Program-made: the position numbers and the translations under genes
Shown: positions 1 to 7,526 of the stretch, piece after piece
Layout: every line of letters begins with the position of its first letter
Position numbering within the stretch: the stretch's first letter is position 1
Notes under the pieces: generated by a model
The model's input: the letters and a program-made list of their open reading frames with translations, nothing else
Database searches by the model: none
Told to the model about the DNA's origin: nothing
Origin: an uncultured Clostridia bacterium
Lineage (GTDB): Bacteria > Bacillota > Clostridia > Christensenellales > Borkfalkiaceae
Length of the DNA: 46,453 nucleotides
NCBI GenBank assembly: GCA_944336975.1
Contig: CALVLH010000010.1
Location: forward strand, 1-46,453
Direction: 5' to 3'

Positions 1-121
1 GGACACCGACATCACCGTCAAGCTCAAGGGCGGCGATCTCATCGTCAACTACCATTCGGACGGTTCCGTCATCCTGACGGGTACCGTGGCGAAGGTCTAC
101 GAAGGTAAATTGGAGTTCTGA
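1..121 (+). CDS. dapF: Diaminopimelate epimerase, C-terminal end (partial)
   Basis: Only the last 39 codons are in the window, read in the frame starting at base 2 and ending in TGA at 119-121. The peptide has the beta-rich close of the DapF fold: a GGDL turn, an aspartate-glycine-serine step, then LTGTVAKVYEG, which corresponds to the family's TGPA-x-x-V-(F/Y)-EG ending. DapF converts LL- to meso-diaminopimelate in the cytoplasm for lysine and peptidoglycan synthesis. This agrees with the DNPR motif of MurE further along the window. The next gene begins two bases after the stop, so the two are probably co-transcribed. The catalytic cysteines lie outside the window, so identity rests on the C-terminal pattern alone. 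Confidence 0.75.
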   Translation, partial: DTDITVKLKGGDLIVNYHSDGSVILTGTVAKVYEGKLEF

Positions 122-122
122 T

Positions 123-719
123 ATGAGAGACGCTTTTTACGAAGAGAGCGCGTCGTCTCAGCACGCGGCGGCGGAGTCCAAGAAATACATGGTATTTCAC
201 GTCACGGGCATCATCTGTATCGTCGCGGCGGCGATCCATGCGTTTTTCTCGATCACCTTTGTCCCTGCGATCATCGGCGAGGCAGAAGACACGCTCACGC
301 TCGTCCTCAGCCTGGTCCAATGGTTCGCTCCGTTCTTGCTGCTCGTCGGCGGCTGGCTGCTCGCTTGGTGGTGGAAAAAACGCTATAACGTGAGTTACGA
401 CTATGTGTTCGTCGAGGACGAATTGCGCATTTCCAAGGTATTCAACGGGAAAAAGAGAAAATTCCTCGTCAAACTGACCGCAGATTCCATTCTCAAACTC
501 GGACTTTGCGACAACGATTCCTATGAACGCACGATCTCCGGCAGGGAAAAGAGCGTCTGCCGCATGACGCCCAATAAGACGCCGAGCGAGGGAAAGATGT
601 TCATCTATGTCGTCAACTCGGGGGCGATCGACAAGACCGTTTACGTCCTCGAATGCCGCGAACAGTTGCTCGGACACCTCGTACAGGCGGCAGGCAGGAA
701 TAAATTGGAGCTGAAATGA
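123..719 (+). CDS. Small membrane protein with cytoplasmic domain, function unknown
   Basis: The protein has 198 residues. The ATG at 123 has a GGAG seven bases upstream inside the end of dapF. Two hydrophobic segments (about residues 23-50 and 60-83) form a hairpin ending in a WWWKKR basic anchor, which puts both termini in the cytoplasm. Residues 90-198 are a soluble, beta-rich domain. The layout (short N-terminus with FYE, two helices, compact C-terminal domain) resembles the DUF6106-type proteins I recall from Clostridia, but this is memory and not a search. It overlaps the cysteine desulfurase start by ATGA, so it is translationally coupled to that gene. No catalytic motif is visible and I assign no function. 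Confidence 0.7.
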   Translation: MRDAFYEESASSQHAAAESKKYMVFHVTGIICIVAAAIHAFFSITFVPAIIGEAEDTLTLVLSLVQWFAPFLLLVGGWLLAWWWKKRYNVSYDYVFVEDELRISKVFNGKKRKFLVKLTADSILKLGLCDNDSYERTISGREKSVCRMTPNKTPSEGKMFIYVVNSGAIDKTVYVLECREQLLGHLVQAAGRNKLELK

Positions 720-1837
720 TCTATTACGATAACGCCGCGACGACGCGTCCCAACGAAAAGGCGGTCGCGCGTGCGGGCATATATCTGACCGAACGGTATT
801 ACAATCCCTCCGCTTTATACGGCGGAGGTTTTGCCGTGAGCGGGGACTTGAAAAAGGCGCGGGAATATCTCCTGTCCCGCGTGGCGGATCCCGTTTCTTA
901 CGAACTGACGTTCACTTCCTGCGGAACGGAAGCGGACAATCAGGCGGTATTCTGCTGCGCGAAGCGCGGAAACGCGGTCACGACGGCGGGGGAACACGCG
1001 GCGATCTACGCGAGCATGACCGAACTCAACAACCGCGGCGTGCAGCCGCGGTTCGCGAAGCTGAATGCGGACGGAAGTGTGGATGTTGACGATCTTTTAC
1101 GTCTTGTGGACGACAAGACGGCATTCGTGAGCGTCATCCACGTCAACAACGAGACGGGCGCGATCAACCCGATCGCGGACATCGCCAAAAAGGTCAAGGC
1201 GAAGAATCCGCACGTCGTCTTTCATAGCGACGGCGTGCAGGCATACGGAAAGATCCCCGTGCGGCTTTCCAAGGAGATCGATCTGTATTCGGTCAGCGCG
1301 CACAAGATCGGCGGGCTCAAAGGCACGGGCGCGCTCATCCGCAGAAAGAGTCTCGCGCTCGCTCCGTTCGTGTACGGCGGAGGGCAGGAGAGCGGAAAGC
1401 GGAGCGGCACGGAAAACGTGTTCGGAATCATGGAGTTTTGTTACGCCGCCGAAGAAAAATTCGCCTCGTTGCAGGAGGACGCGGAGCGTATCCGCGCGCT
1501 CAGGGAATATGTTCGTGCGGGGCTCGACCGCGAGATCTTCACGCGGCTGTCGCCCGAAAGCGGCACGCCGTACATCCTCGCCGTTTCCGCCGCGGGACTG
1601 CGCGGCGAAGTGCTCCAAAGAATGCTCTCGGACAACGGGCTCATCGTCGGAACGGGCAGCGCCTGTTCGTCCAAACATCGGTTCAGCCGCGTGATGACCG
1701 CCTGCGGATACGACGAAAAGACGCTGGACGGCGTACTCAGATTGAGCTTTTCGCCCGAAAATACGCGGGAAGAAGCGGACGAGGCGATCCGCATCCTGAA
1801 TGCTACGGCACGTGAACTCAAAGAAAGGACAAAATGA
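716..1837 (+). CDS. Cysteine desulfurase (NifS/IscS-like class V aminotransferase)
   Basis: This 373-residue PLP enzyme removes sulfur from cysteine to form an enzyme persulfide. Visible hallmarks are YYDNAATT at the N-terminus, His94 in GEHAAI (stacks on the cofactor), Asp172 and Gln175, the Schiff-base Lys197 in SVSAHKIGG, and the persulfide Cys317 in TGSACSSKH. The start at 716 overlaps the previous stop as ATGA and has GGAG at 708-711. The gene lies one base before thiI, the arrangement of the dedicated NifZ-ThiI pair in Bacillus, so its likely job is to load sulfur onto ThiI for 4-thiouridine in tRNA. A more general role in iron-sulfur assembly cannot be excluded because no scaffold gene is adjacent. 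Confidence 0.93.
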   Translation: MIYYDNAATTRPNEKAVARAGIYLTERYYNPSALYGGGFAVSGDLKKAREYLLSRVADPVSYELTFTSCGTEADNQAVFCCAKRGNAVTTAGEHAAIYASMTELNNRGVQPRFAKLNADGSVDVDDLLRLVDDKTAFVSVIHVNNETGAINPIADIAKKVKAKNPHVVFHSDGVQAYGKIPVRLSKEIDLYSVSAHKIGGLKGTGALIRRKSLALAPFVYGGGQESGKRSGTENVFGIMEFCYAAEEKFASLQEDAERIRALREYVRAGLDREIFTRLSPESGTPYILAVSAAGLRGEVLQRMLSDNGLIVGTGSACSSKHRFSRVMTACGYDEKTLDGVLRLSFSPENTREEADEAIRILNATARELKERTK

Positions 1838-1838
1838 C

Positions 1839-2993
1839 ATGGAAAAAATCGTGATCATCCGCTACGCGGAAATACATCTCAAGGGCAAGAACCGCGGCTA
1901 CTTCGAGCGCGTGTTCACCGTCAATCTCGAGCGGGCGATGAAGGGGCTGCGCCACGAACTGCGCCGCATCAGCGGGCGATATCTGGTGGAAAATTTCGAC
2001 GAGGGGATGCTGGACGAGATCCTCGGGCGCGTTTCCCGCGTGTTCGGCGTGCATTCCTATTCGGTCGGTTATAAGGTCGAAAGCGATATGGACGCGATCT
2101 TTGCGGCGGCGAAACTTGTCTGCCCGATGAGCGGCACGTTTAAGGTGGATACCCACCGCGCGGACAAGAAATTTCCCTTGCAGTCGATGGAGATCAACCG
2201 CGAGATCGGCGGCAGACTGCTTTCCGAGCGCAAGGAATTGTGCGTGGACGTGCATTCTCCTGCGGCGTACGTCTACATCGACGTGCGCGAAAACGGAAAT
2301 ACGCTCGTGTTCGGCGAGTTCCTGAAAGGGCTCGGCGGGATGCCCGTCGGCACGTCGGGGAAGGGGCTGTTGCTCATTTCGGGCGGGATCGATTCTCCCG
2401 TCGCGGGCTATATGATGGCGAAGCGCGGCATGACGGTGGATTGCCTGCATTTCCACAGCTATCCCTATACGAACGATCAGGCGAAGGAGAAGGTCGTCGA
2501 CCTCGCGCGCATTCTCTCGCGCTATTCGGGCGCGGCGTCCCTGCGCACGGTCAGCGTGACTCATGTCCAGGAGGCGATCCACGAAAAGTGCGCGCCCGAT
2601 CTCATGATTACGCTCCTGCGCCGCTTTATGTACCGCATTGCGGAGATCGTCGCAAAGCGCAACGGCGATCAGTGCCTCATCACGGGCGAAAGTCTCGGGC
2701 AGGTCGCGAGCCAGACGATCGAAGGGATGACCTCCTCCAATTCGGTGGTGAGATCGCTCCCCGTCCTGCGCCCGCTCGTCGGATTCGACAAGGACGAGAT
2801 CATCGAACGCTCGATGGCGATGGGGGCGTATGAGACGTCCATTCTCCCGTTCGAGGACTGTTGTACGGTATTTTTGCCCGAGTTCCCCGCGATCAAGCCG
2901 AAGATGAGCTATATCCTCGAAGAGGAAGCAAAGTTGGACGTGGACGCATTGGTCGAAGAGGCGCTCGGCACGCTGGAAAAGATCGAACTGTAA
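1839..2993 (+). CDS. thiI: tRNA 4-thiouridine synthase ThiI
   Basis: The product has 384 residues from the ATG at 1839, which I prefer to an upstream in-frame start because AGAAAGGAC lies eight bases before it. ThiI adenylates U8 of tRNA and replaces the oxygen with sulfur. Residues 1-60 are the ferredoxin-like region, followed by a THUMP domain to about 165, then the PP-loop pyrophosphatase motif SGGIDSP at 181-187. The protein stops after the PP-loop domain, without the C-terminal rhodanese domain of the E. coli enzyme. That is the usual Bacillota form, in which a partner desulfurase delivers sulfur, and that partner is the gene immediately upstream. Some ThiI proteins also serve thiazole synthesis; nothing here shows that. 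Confidence 0.95.
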   Translation: MEKIVIIRYAEIHLKGKNRGYFERVFTVNLERAMKGLRHELRRISGRYLVENFDEGMLDEILGRVSRVFGVHSYSVGYKVESDMDAIFAAAKLVCPMSGTFKVDTHRADKKFPLQSMEINREIGGRLLSERKELCVDVHSPAAYVYIDVRENGNTLVFGEFLKGLGGMPVGTSGKGLLLISGGIDSPVAGYMMAKRGMTVDCLHFHSYPYTNDQAKEKVVDLARILSRYSGAASLRTVSVTHVQEAIHEKCAPDLMITLLRRFMYRIAEIVAKRNGDQCLITGESLGQVASQTIEGMTSSNSVVRSLPVLRPLVGFDKDEIIERSMAMGAYETSILPFEDCCTVFLPEFPAIKPKMSYILEEEAKLDVDALVEEALGTLEKIEL

Positions 2994-3035
2994 TCATAAA
3001 GGAAGAAAAGGTCGGAAAGGACAAAAAAGCCGTTT

Positions 3036-3070
3036 CGCCCGCCGCGCTATAAAGCGCGGCGGGCGTTTCC
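3036..3070. terminator. Bidirectional Rho-independent terminator between thiI and the convergent PBP gene
   Basis: A 13-bp nearly all-GC stem (3036-3048 with 3053-3065) closes on an ATAA loop. TTTCCTTTTT follows on the + strand and a six-base T run on the - strand (from AAAAAA at 3023-3028, several bases out from the stem). It fits both converging genes. Confidence 0.9.
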
Positions 3071-3090
3071 TTTTTCGGATTGTTTCCATC

Positions 3091-5292
3091 TTATTCCGTC
3101 CACCAATCGGGGAACTCCTGCGCCTCTTTGCGAGGAATGTACACGGAGGGGAGGATGACGGGGGAGCCTTGCGCTTCGCCGTAGATCGGGATGATCGTAT
3201 AGGTATACCGCTCTCCCGCGTTGACGGAATTGTCGTAGATCTTACTGCGGTATTTTCCGCGGTAGATCTCCACGGTTTTGCCCTTATTTTCTCGTTTTAC
3301 GATATATTCATAGTACTCTGTCTGACATAATTCAATGCAAACGGAGGAATTTGTGACGAAAACGGAGGGATTTTGAATGGTCGGATGGGTAAAGCGGTCG
3401 CTTGCGGCGGTCGGAAGACAAGAGGCGCGGAAGAGTTCTTTGATGCGCAGAGCGGCGGGAGAAGCAGGATCGGCGAGCAGGATGCGGTGATTTTTTTCGT
3501 ATTCTTCCGCGTCGAGTTCGACTTCGCATACGCCGTCGCAGTCAAACAGCGGCTCGGGCGCGCGCGTTCGGTAGAGGGCGCGGTTGACTTCGAGCGCGAG
3601 GTCGGCGGGCTTCCCGCCGCCCGTCGCGGCAACGGGGGAGTTGTCCGCATTTCCCAGCCAGACGGCGACCGTGTCTTCCGAAGTATAGGAAACGAGATAG
3701 GCGTCCGTATTGCCGTTTGCCGTGCCGTTGGTGCCCGTTTTGGCGCAGACGGGGAAGGGAAGCAGATTGAGTTTTTTCGCCGTGCCCGACCGAGCGGCTT
3801 CCGCGAGCATATCGTTCATGAGATAGGCGACGTCTTCCGAAAACACGCGACGCGGCTCCGTCGCGGCGCGGTAGACGCAATTCCCGTCCGCGTCGCGTAC
3901 TTCCCGTATTGCGGAAGAAGGCGCATATTCTCCCGCCTGCGCGAAGGTCGCGTAAGCGTCGGCGAGGGCGGGAAGGGAAAACCCGTGCTCCATGCCGCCG
4001 AGCGCGAGGGCGAGGGAATAATCTTCGCTGCAGACGTGCAGTCCCATCTTTTCGAGATAACGCGCTCCCTTTTCGCAGGTGAGCGAATTGAGGATCTTGA
4101 CGGCGGGAACGTTCACGCTGTGCGTGAGCGCATATCGGGCGCTCATATAACCGCCGTATCCGCCGCCGTAATTGGAGGGGGAATAGTCCCCGAAGGAGAT
4201 CTTTTCGTCGAGCACGGGCGTGGCGGGCGAGATGACGTTTTCTTCCAGCGCGGGCGCGTAGACGAGAAGCGGCTTGACGAGGGAAGCGGGCTGGCGCAAG
4301 GGCGTCCCGACGGACGAGGCGAGCGCCGTGATCCCGTTCGTGCGGTTGTCGCGCACGAGCAGGCAGTAATCGCTGTCGCATCGGGCGGCGAGCGTTTCAA
4401 GCTGCCGTTGCAGGTCGGGGCAAAAACAGGTGCGCACGGTCACGTCGCGAAGATCGCCCGCCTCCGCGTCGGGAAAGATCTCCGCAAGTTCGTCGAACAC
4501 GCGGGCGAGATAGGCGTTTCCGCCCGTCTGTTTGTGCGGCGTATCGGGCAACGGTTCTCCGAGCGCGTCCGTATATTCCCGTTCGGAGAGGAATTGCTGT
4601 TCCCGCATGAGCTTTAATACGAAATTCCGCCGCGCGAGGCAGCTTTCCGCGTTGCGGAAGGGGGAGTATCGGTTGGGCGAGCGGACGAGTGCGGCGAGCA
4701 TCGCGCTCTCGGCGGGCGTGACGTCTTCCGCCGCCTTGCCGAAATAAAAGCGGGAGGCGCTTCCGATCCCGAAGCAGTTATGCCCGAAGTAGATGGAATT
4801 GAGGTAGAGTTCGAGGATCTCCTCTTTGGAATATTTGCGTTCGAGTGCGCGGGTGAGTTTGAATTCGCGCAGCTTGCGGCGGATGGTCTTTTCGCCCGAC
4901 AGGTGCGTGTTTTTCACGAGTTGCTGGGAGATGGTGGAAGCGCCTTCGCGGAAGGAGAGGCTCGCGAGGTTCTTCATCGCCGCCTTAGCGATGCGCCTGA
5001 AATCGAAGCCGTCATGCGAAAAGAAATTTTTGTCCTCGACGGCGACGAAGGCGCGCGGAAGATATTGCGGCATCTTCGCAAAGGCGATCGTTTCCCGCTC
5101 GGAGACGGCGGAGACTTCCTTGATGAGTTCGCCTTCTGCGTCGAGCACGGTCACGCACCCGTCGGACAGGGCGAGTTTGTCGGGAAAGAGCCGCGCGTCG
5201 GCGGTGACGACAAAATAATAAGTAAGGGCGGCGATGACGGCGATCGACAGCGCCGAGAATGCCGCCGCAAGTACGGTAAGAGCTCGTTTCAT
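3091..5292 (-). CDS. Class A penicillin-binding protein (glycosyltransferase/transpeptidase)
   Basis: This bifunctional peptidoglycan polymerase is anchored in the membrane. It has 733 residues from the ATG at 5292; a GTG at 5337 would add 15 residues, but its AAGAAGG is directly adjacent and neither start has a well-spaced ribosome site. A membrane helix spans about residues 4-28. The glycosyltransferase domain has the catalytic Glu86 in VAVEDKNFFSHDG and the QQLVKNTHL region. The transpeptidase domain shows SLVK (Ser337-Lys340), SVN (392-394) and KTG (518-520). The nucleophile motif reads ASLVKP where GSTFKP is common. The last ~110 residues resemble a fibronectin-like beta domain ending near the stop. 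It is oriented against thiI and head-to-head with the sirtuin gene. Confidence 0.93.
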   Translation of the reverse strand: MKRALTVLAAAFSALSIAVIAALTYYFVVTADARLFPDKLALSDGCVTVLDAEGELIKEVSAVSERETIAFAKMPQYLPRAFVAVEDKNFFSHDGFDFRRIAKAAMKNLASLSFREGASTISQQLVKNTHLSGEKTIRRKLREFKLTRALERKYSKEEILELYLNSIYFGHNCFGIGSASRFYFGKAAEDVTPAESAMLAALVRSPNRYSPFRNAESCLARRNFVLKLMREQQFLSEREYTDALGEPLPDTPHKQTGGNAYLARVFDELAEIFPDAEAGDLRDVTVRTCFCPDLQRQLETLAARCDSDYCLLVRDNRTNGITALASSVGTPLRQPASLVKPLLVYAPALEENVISPATPVLDEKISFGDYSPSNYGGGYGGYMSARYALTHSVNVPAVKILNSLTCEKGARYLEKMGLHVCSEDYSLALALGGMEHGFSLPALADAYATFAQAGEYAPSSAIREVRDADGNCVYRAATEPRRVFSEDVAYLMNDMLAEAARSGTAKKLNLLPFPVCAKTGTNGTANGNTDAYLVSYTSEDTVAVWLGNADNSPVAATGGGKPADLALEVNRALYRTRAPEPLFDCDGVCEVELDAEEYEKNHRILLADPASPAALRIKELFRASCLPTAASDRFTHPTIQNPSVFVTNSSVCIELCQTEYYEYIVKRENKGKTVEIYRGKYRSKIYDNSVNAGERYTYTIIPIYGEAQGSPVILPSVYIPRKEAQEFPDWWTE
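3312..3331 (+). repeat. Copy 1 of a 20-base palindrome-cored motif
   Basis: AGTACTCTGTCTGACATAAT lies inside the PBP gene. It matches 19 of 20 bases with a second copy inside miaA at 13042-13061. The surrounding bases do not match, so the shared block is sharply bounded. Confidence 0.5.
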
Positions 5293-5346
5293 CGTTTTCA
5301 GTATCTGCAAGTGCGGGAAAATTTTGCGCGAACGCACCTTCTTTTG

Positions 5347-5375
5347 TTGAAAAAATACGCAGTTTATGGTATAAT
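5347..5375 (+). promoter_or_regulatory. Sigma-A promoter for the sirtuin-miaB-mutSL run
   Basis: TTGAAA (5347-5352), a 17-base spacer and TATAAT (5370-5375). Transcription should start near 5382, which rules out the upstream in-frame TTG at 5382 as the sirtuin start. Confidence 0.85.
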
Positions 5376-5411
5376 CTTAACTTGAAAGATTATGCGCTTC
5401 GGAGGGGAAGG

Positions 5412-6113
5412 ATGACGCTTGCGGAAATCATTTCAAAGAGCAACAACATCGTCTTTTTCGGCGGTGCGGGGGTATCCACGGAGAGCGGGATCCCCGATTT
5501 CCGCTCGGAGGACGGGCTGTACCGCCAGAAATACGACGTTCCGCCCGAAGTCATGCTGAGCGCGGACTACTTTTATGCGCATACCGAGGACTTTTACCGC
5601 TTTTACCGCGAAAAGATGCTCCCGCTTTGGGCGAAGCCCAACGCCGCGCACCTGACGTTGGCGCGGTGGGAAAAAGAGGGAAAACTCTCCGCCGTCGTCA
5701 CGCAGAACATCGACGGTCTGCATCAGGCGGCAGGGAGCGGGAAGGTATTCGAACTGCACGGGAGCATCCACCGCAACTACTGTCTGCGCTGCGGCGCGAG
5801 TTACGATGCGGCGTTCATCGCGAACGGCAAGGGCGTCCCGCACTGCTCCTGCGGCGGGCTGATCAAGCCCGACGTCGTCCTCTACGGCGAACCGCTGGAC
5901 GGCGGGACGGTGGAAGGGGCGCTCGACGCGATCTCTTCCTGCGATTGCCTGATCGTGGCGGGCACGTCGCTCACCGTCTATCCCGCGGCGGGATTGGTCG
6001 ATTATTTCCGCGGGAAATATCTCGTCCTCATCAACCGCGACAAAACGGCGCTGGATTCCCGCTGTTCGCTCGTCCTGCACGGCAAAGTCGGGGAGATCTT
6101 GTCGCAACTTTGA
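5412..6113 (+). CDS. NAD-dependent protein deacylase, Sir2 family (sirtuin)
   Basis: This 233-residue sirtuin removes acyl groups from protein lysines using NAD+. The ATG at 5412 has GGAGG at 5401-5405, six bases away. Visible motifs are GAGVSTESGIPDFRS (18-32) for NAD binding, TQNIDGLH (97-104), the catalytic His116 in FELHGS, and a zinc site Cys124, Cys127, Cys145, Cys147. An Ala/Tyr/Arg pattern that would mark a desuccinylase is not obvious, so I leave acyl preference open. It is first in an operon-like run with miaB, mutS and mutL, 80 bases before miaB. The second pair of zinc cysteines is spaced C-x-C, shorter than the usual C-x2-C, though the cysteine count is complete. Confidence 0.93.
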   Translation: MTLAEIISKSNNIVFFGGAGVSTESGIPDFRSEDGLYRQKYDVPPEVMLSADYFYAHTEDFYRFYREKMLPLWAKPNAAHLTLARWEKEGKLSAVVTQNIDGLHQAAGSGKVFELHGSIHRNYCLRCGASYDAAFIANGKGVPHCSCGGLIKPDVVLYGEPLDGGTVEGALDAISSCDCLIVAGTSLTVYPAAGLVDYFRGKYLVLINRDKTALDSRCSLVLHGKVGEILSQL

Positions 6114-6193
6114 CGGGTGCGCGCAGGCGAACGCGTCGCCCGTCGGTCAAACCGGCGCGGGGAAGGTTCCCGCCGAAGCATAAGGAAACAATC

Positions 6194-7516
6194 ATGAATT
6201 ATCACATCGTCACCTACGGCTGTCAGATGAACGTGCACGAATCGGAAAAGATCGCGGGCATTCTCCGCGAAAAAGGGTATGATACGGAAACGCCTCCCGA
6301 AGAGGCGGACATCATCGTCTTCAATACCTGCTGTATCCGCGAAAATGCGGAAAATCACGCGTTCGGCAACATCGGCGCCCTGAAAAAACTCAAAAAGAAG
6401 CGCAAAGATCTCATCATCGCGGTGGGCGGCTGTATGGCGCAGGAAGCGGGGAAAGCGCAGCTCCTGCGCGAGAAATTCCCGTTTATCGACATCGTGTTCG
6501 GCACGCACAATCTGCCCCGCCTGGGCGAATTCATCGACCGAAAGCGGGCGCAGAAAAAGGCGGTCGTGGAAGTCAGCGAGGCGCGCGAAGAGACGGAAGA
6601 TCATATCGCGCCCGTCCGCACGAGCTATCCCAACGCGTGGGTGAACATCATGTACGGCTGCAACAACTTCTGCACCTACTGCATCGTGCCCTATGTGCGC
6701 GGAAGGGAGCGCTCCCGCCGCGCGGAGGACATCCTTTCGGAAGTGCGCGCGCTCGTCGCGGAAGGGTATAAAGAGATCACTCTTCTGGGGCAGAACGTCA
6801 ATTCCTACAACAACGACGGCGGCGGGGGGATGAGTTTCCCCGAACTTCTGGACGCGGTCGCGTCCGTCGAGGGCAAGTTCCGCGTGCGCTTCATGACCTC
6901 GCATCCCAAGGACTTCACGGAAGAACTCGCCAAAGTGATGGCAAAACACGAAAAGATCTGCCGCCTTCTGCACCTTCCCGTGCAGTCGGGTTCAAATCGC
7001 ATCCTTTCCCTGATGAACCGCCGCTATACGCGGGAGAAATATCTCTCCGAGATCGAGATGCTGCGACGGTATCTGCCCGAATGCGAAGTGACGACGGACA
7101 TCATCGTCGGCTTCCCGTCGGAGACGGAAGAGGAGTTCGAGGAGACGGTCCGTCTCGTCAAGGAGGTGAAATTTGCCTCGGCGTTCACGTTTGTGTATTC
7201 CCGCCGCACGGGGACGAAGGCGGCGGAAATGCCCGATCAGATCTCCGAAGAGGTACAGAAAGAGCGCATCATGCGCCTGGTCGAAACGGTCAACGCGCAG
7301 ACGCGCGAACTGAGCGCGAAATACGTCGGCAGGACGGTCGAGATCCTCTGCGAGGACTTTGACGAGAAGAAAGGACTGTATCTCGGCAGGGACGAATTCG
7401 GCAGGATGGGATATTTTGCGAGCGACCGCAACAGGATCGGGGAATTCGTCGATCTGCGCATTGTGCGGGCGAACGGGATCTCCCTGTTCGGGGAAGAAAT
7501 AAAAACGCAAGGATAA
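6194..7516 (+). CDS. miaB: tRNA-2-methylthio-N6-dimethylallyladenosine synthase MiaB
   Basis: This 440-residue radical-SAM methylthiotransferase adds a methylthio group to i6A37 of tRNA. An open frame extends far upstream, but the ATG at 6194 with AAGGAAAC before it begins exactly at the conserved MNYHIVTYGCQMN. The auxiliary cluster cysteines are Cys10, Cys46 (NTCCIRENA) and Cys80. The radical-SAM cluster is Cys156, Cys160, Cys163 in GCNNFCTYCIVP. The C-terminal ~65 residues form a TRAM domain. MiaA, which makes the i6A substrate, is encoded about 4.8 kb downstream in the same run. The NTCCIRENAENHAFG signature favours MiaB over the MtaB and RimO relatives. Confidence 0.96.
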   Translation: MNYHIVTYGCQMNVHESEKIAGILREKGYDTETPPEEADIIVFNTCCIRENAENHAFGNIGALKKLKKKRKDLIIAVGGCMAQEAGKAQLLREKFPFIDIVFGTHNLPRLGEFIDRKRAQKKAVVEVSEAREETEDHIAPVRTSYPNAWVNIMYGCNNFCTYCIVPYVRGRERSRRAEDILSEVRALVAEGYKEITLLGQNVNSYNNDGGGGMSFPELLDAVASVEGKFRVRFMTSHPKDFTEELAKVMAKHEKICRLLHLPVQSGSNRILSLMNRRYTREKYLSEIEMLRRYLPECEVTTDIIVGFPSETEEEFEETVRLVKEVKFASAFTFVYSRRTGTKAAEMPDQISEEVQKERIMRLVETVNAQTRELSAKYVGRTVEILCEDFDEKKGLYLGRDEFGRMGYFASDRNRIGEFVDLRIVRANGISLFGEEIKTQG

Positions 7517-7526
7517 GAGGGGTGTT

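Noticed and set aside
3373-4617. Long + strand open frame opposite the class A PBP gene
   Set aside because: It is a mirror frame of a strongly supported gene; Arg/Gly/Val-rich composition, no ribosome site and no domain pattern.
5382-5411. Upstream TTG start for the sirtuin
   Set aside because: It coincides with the predicted transcription start; ATG 5412 has GGAGG at six bases.
5627-6193. Open frame extending miaB upstream by ~190 codons
   Set aside because: It overlaps the sirtuin in another frame; the conserved MiaB N-terminus starts exactly at ATG 6194.
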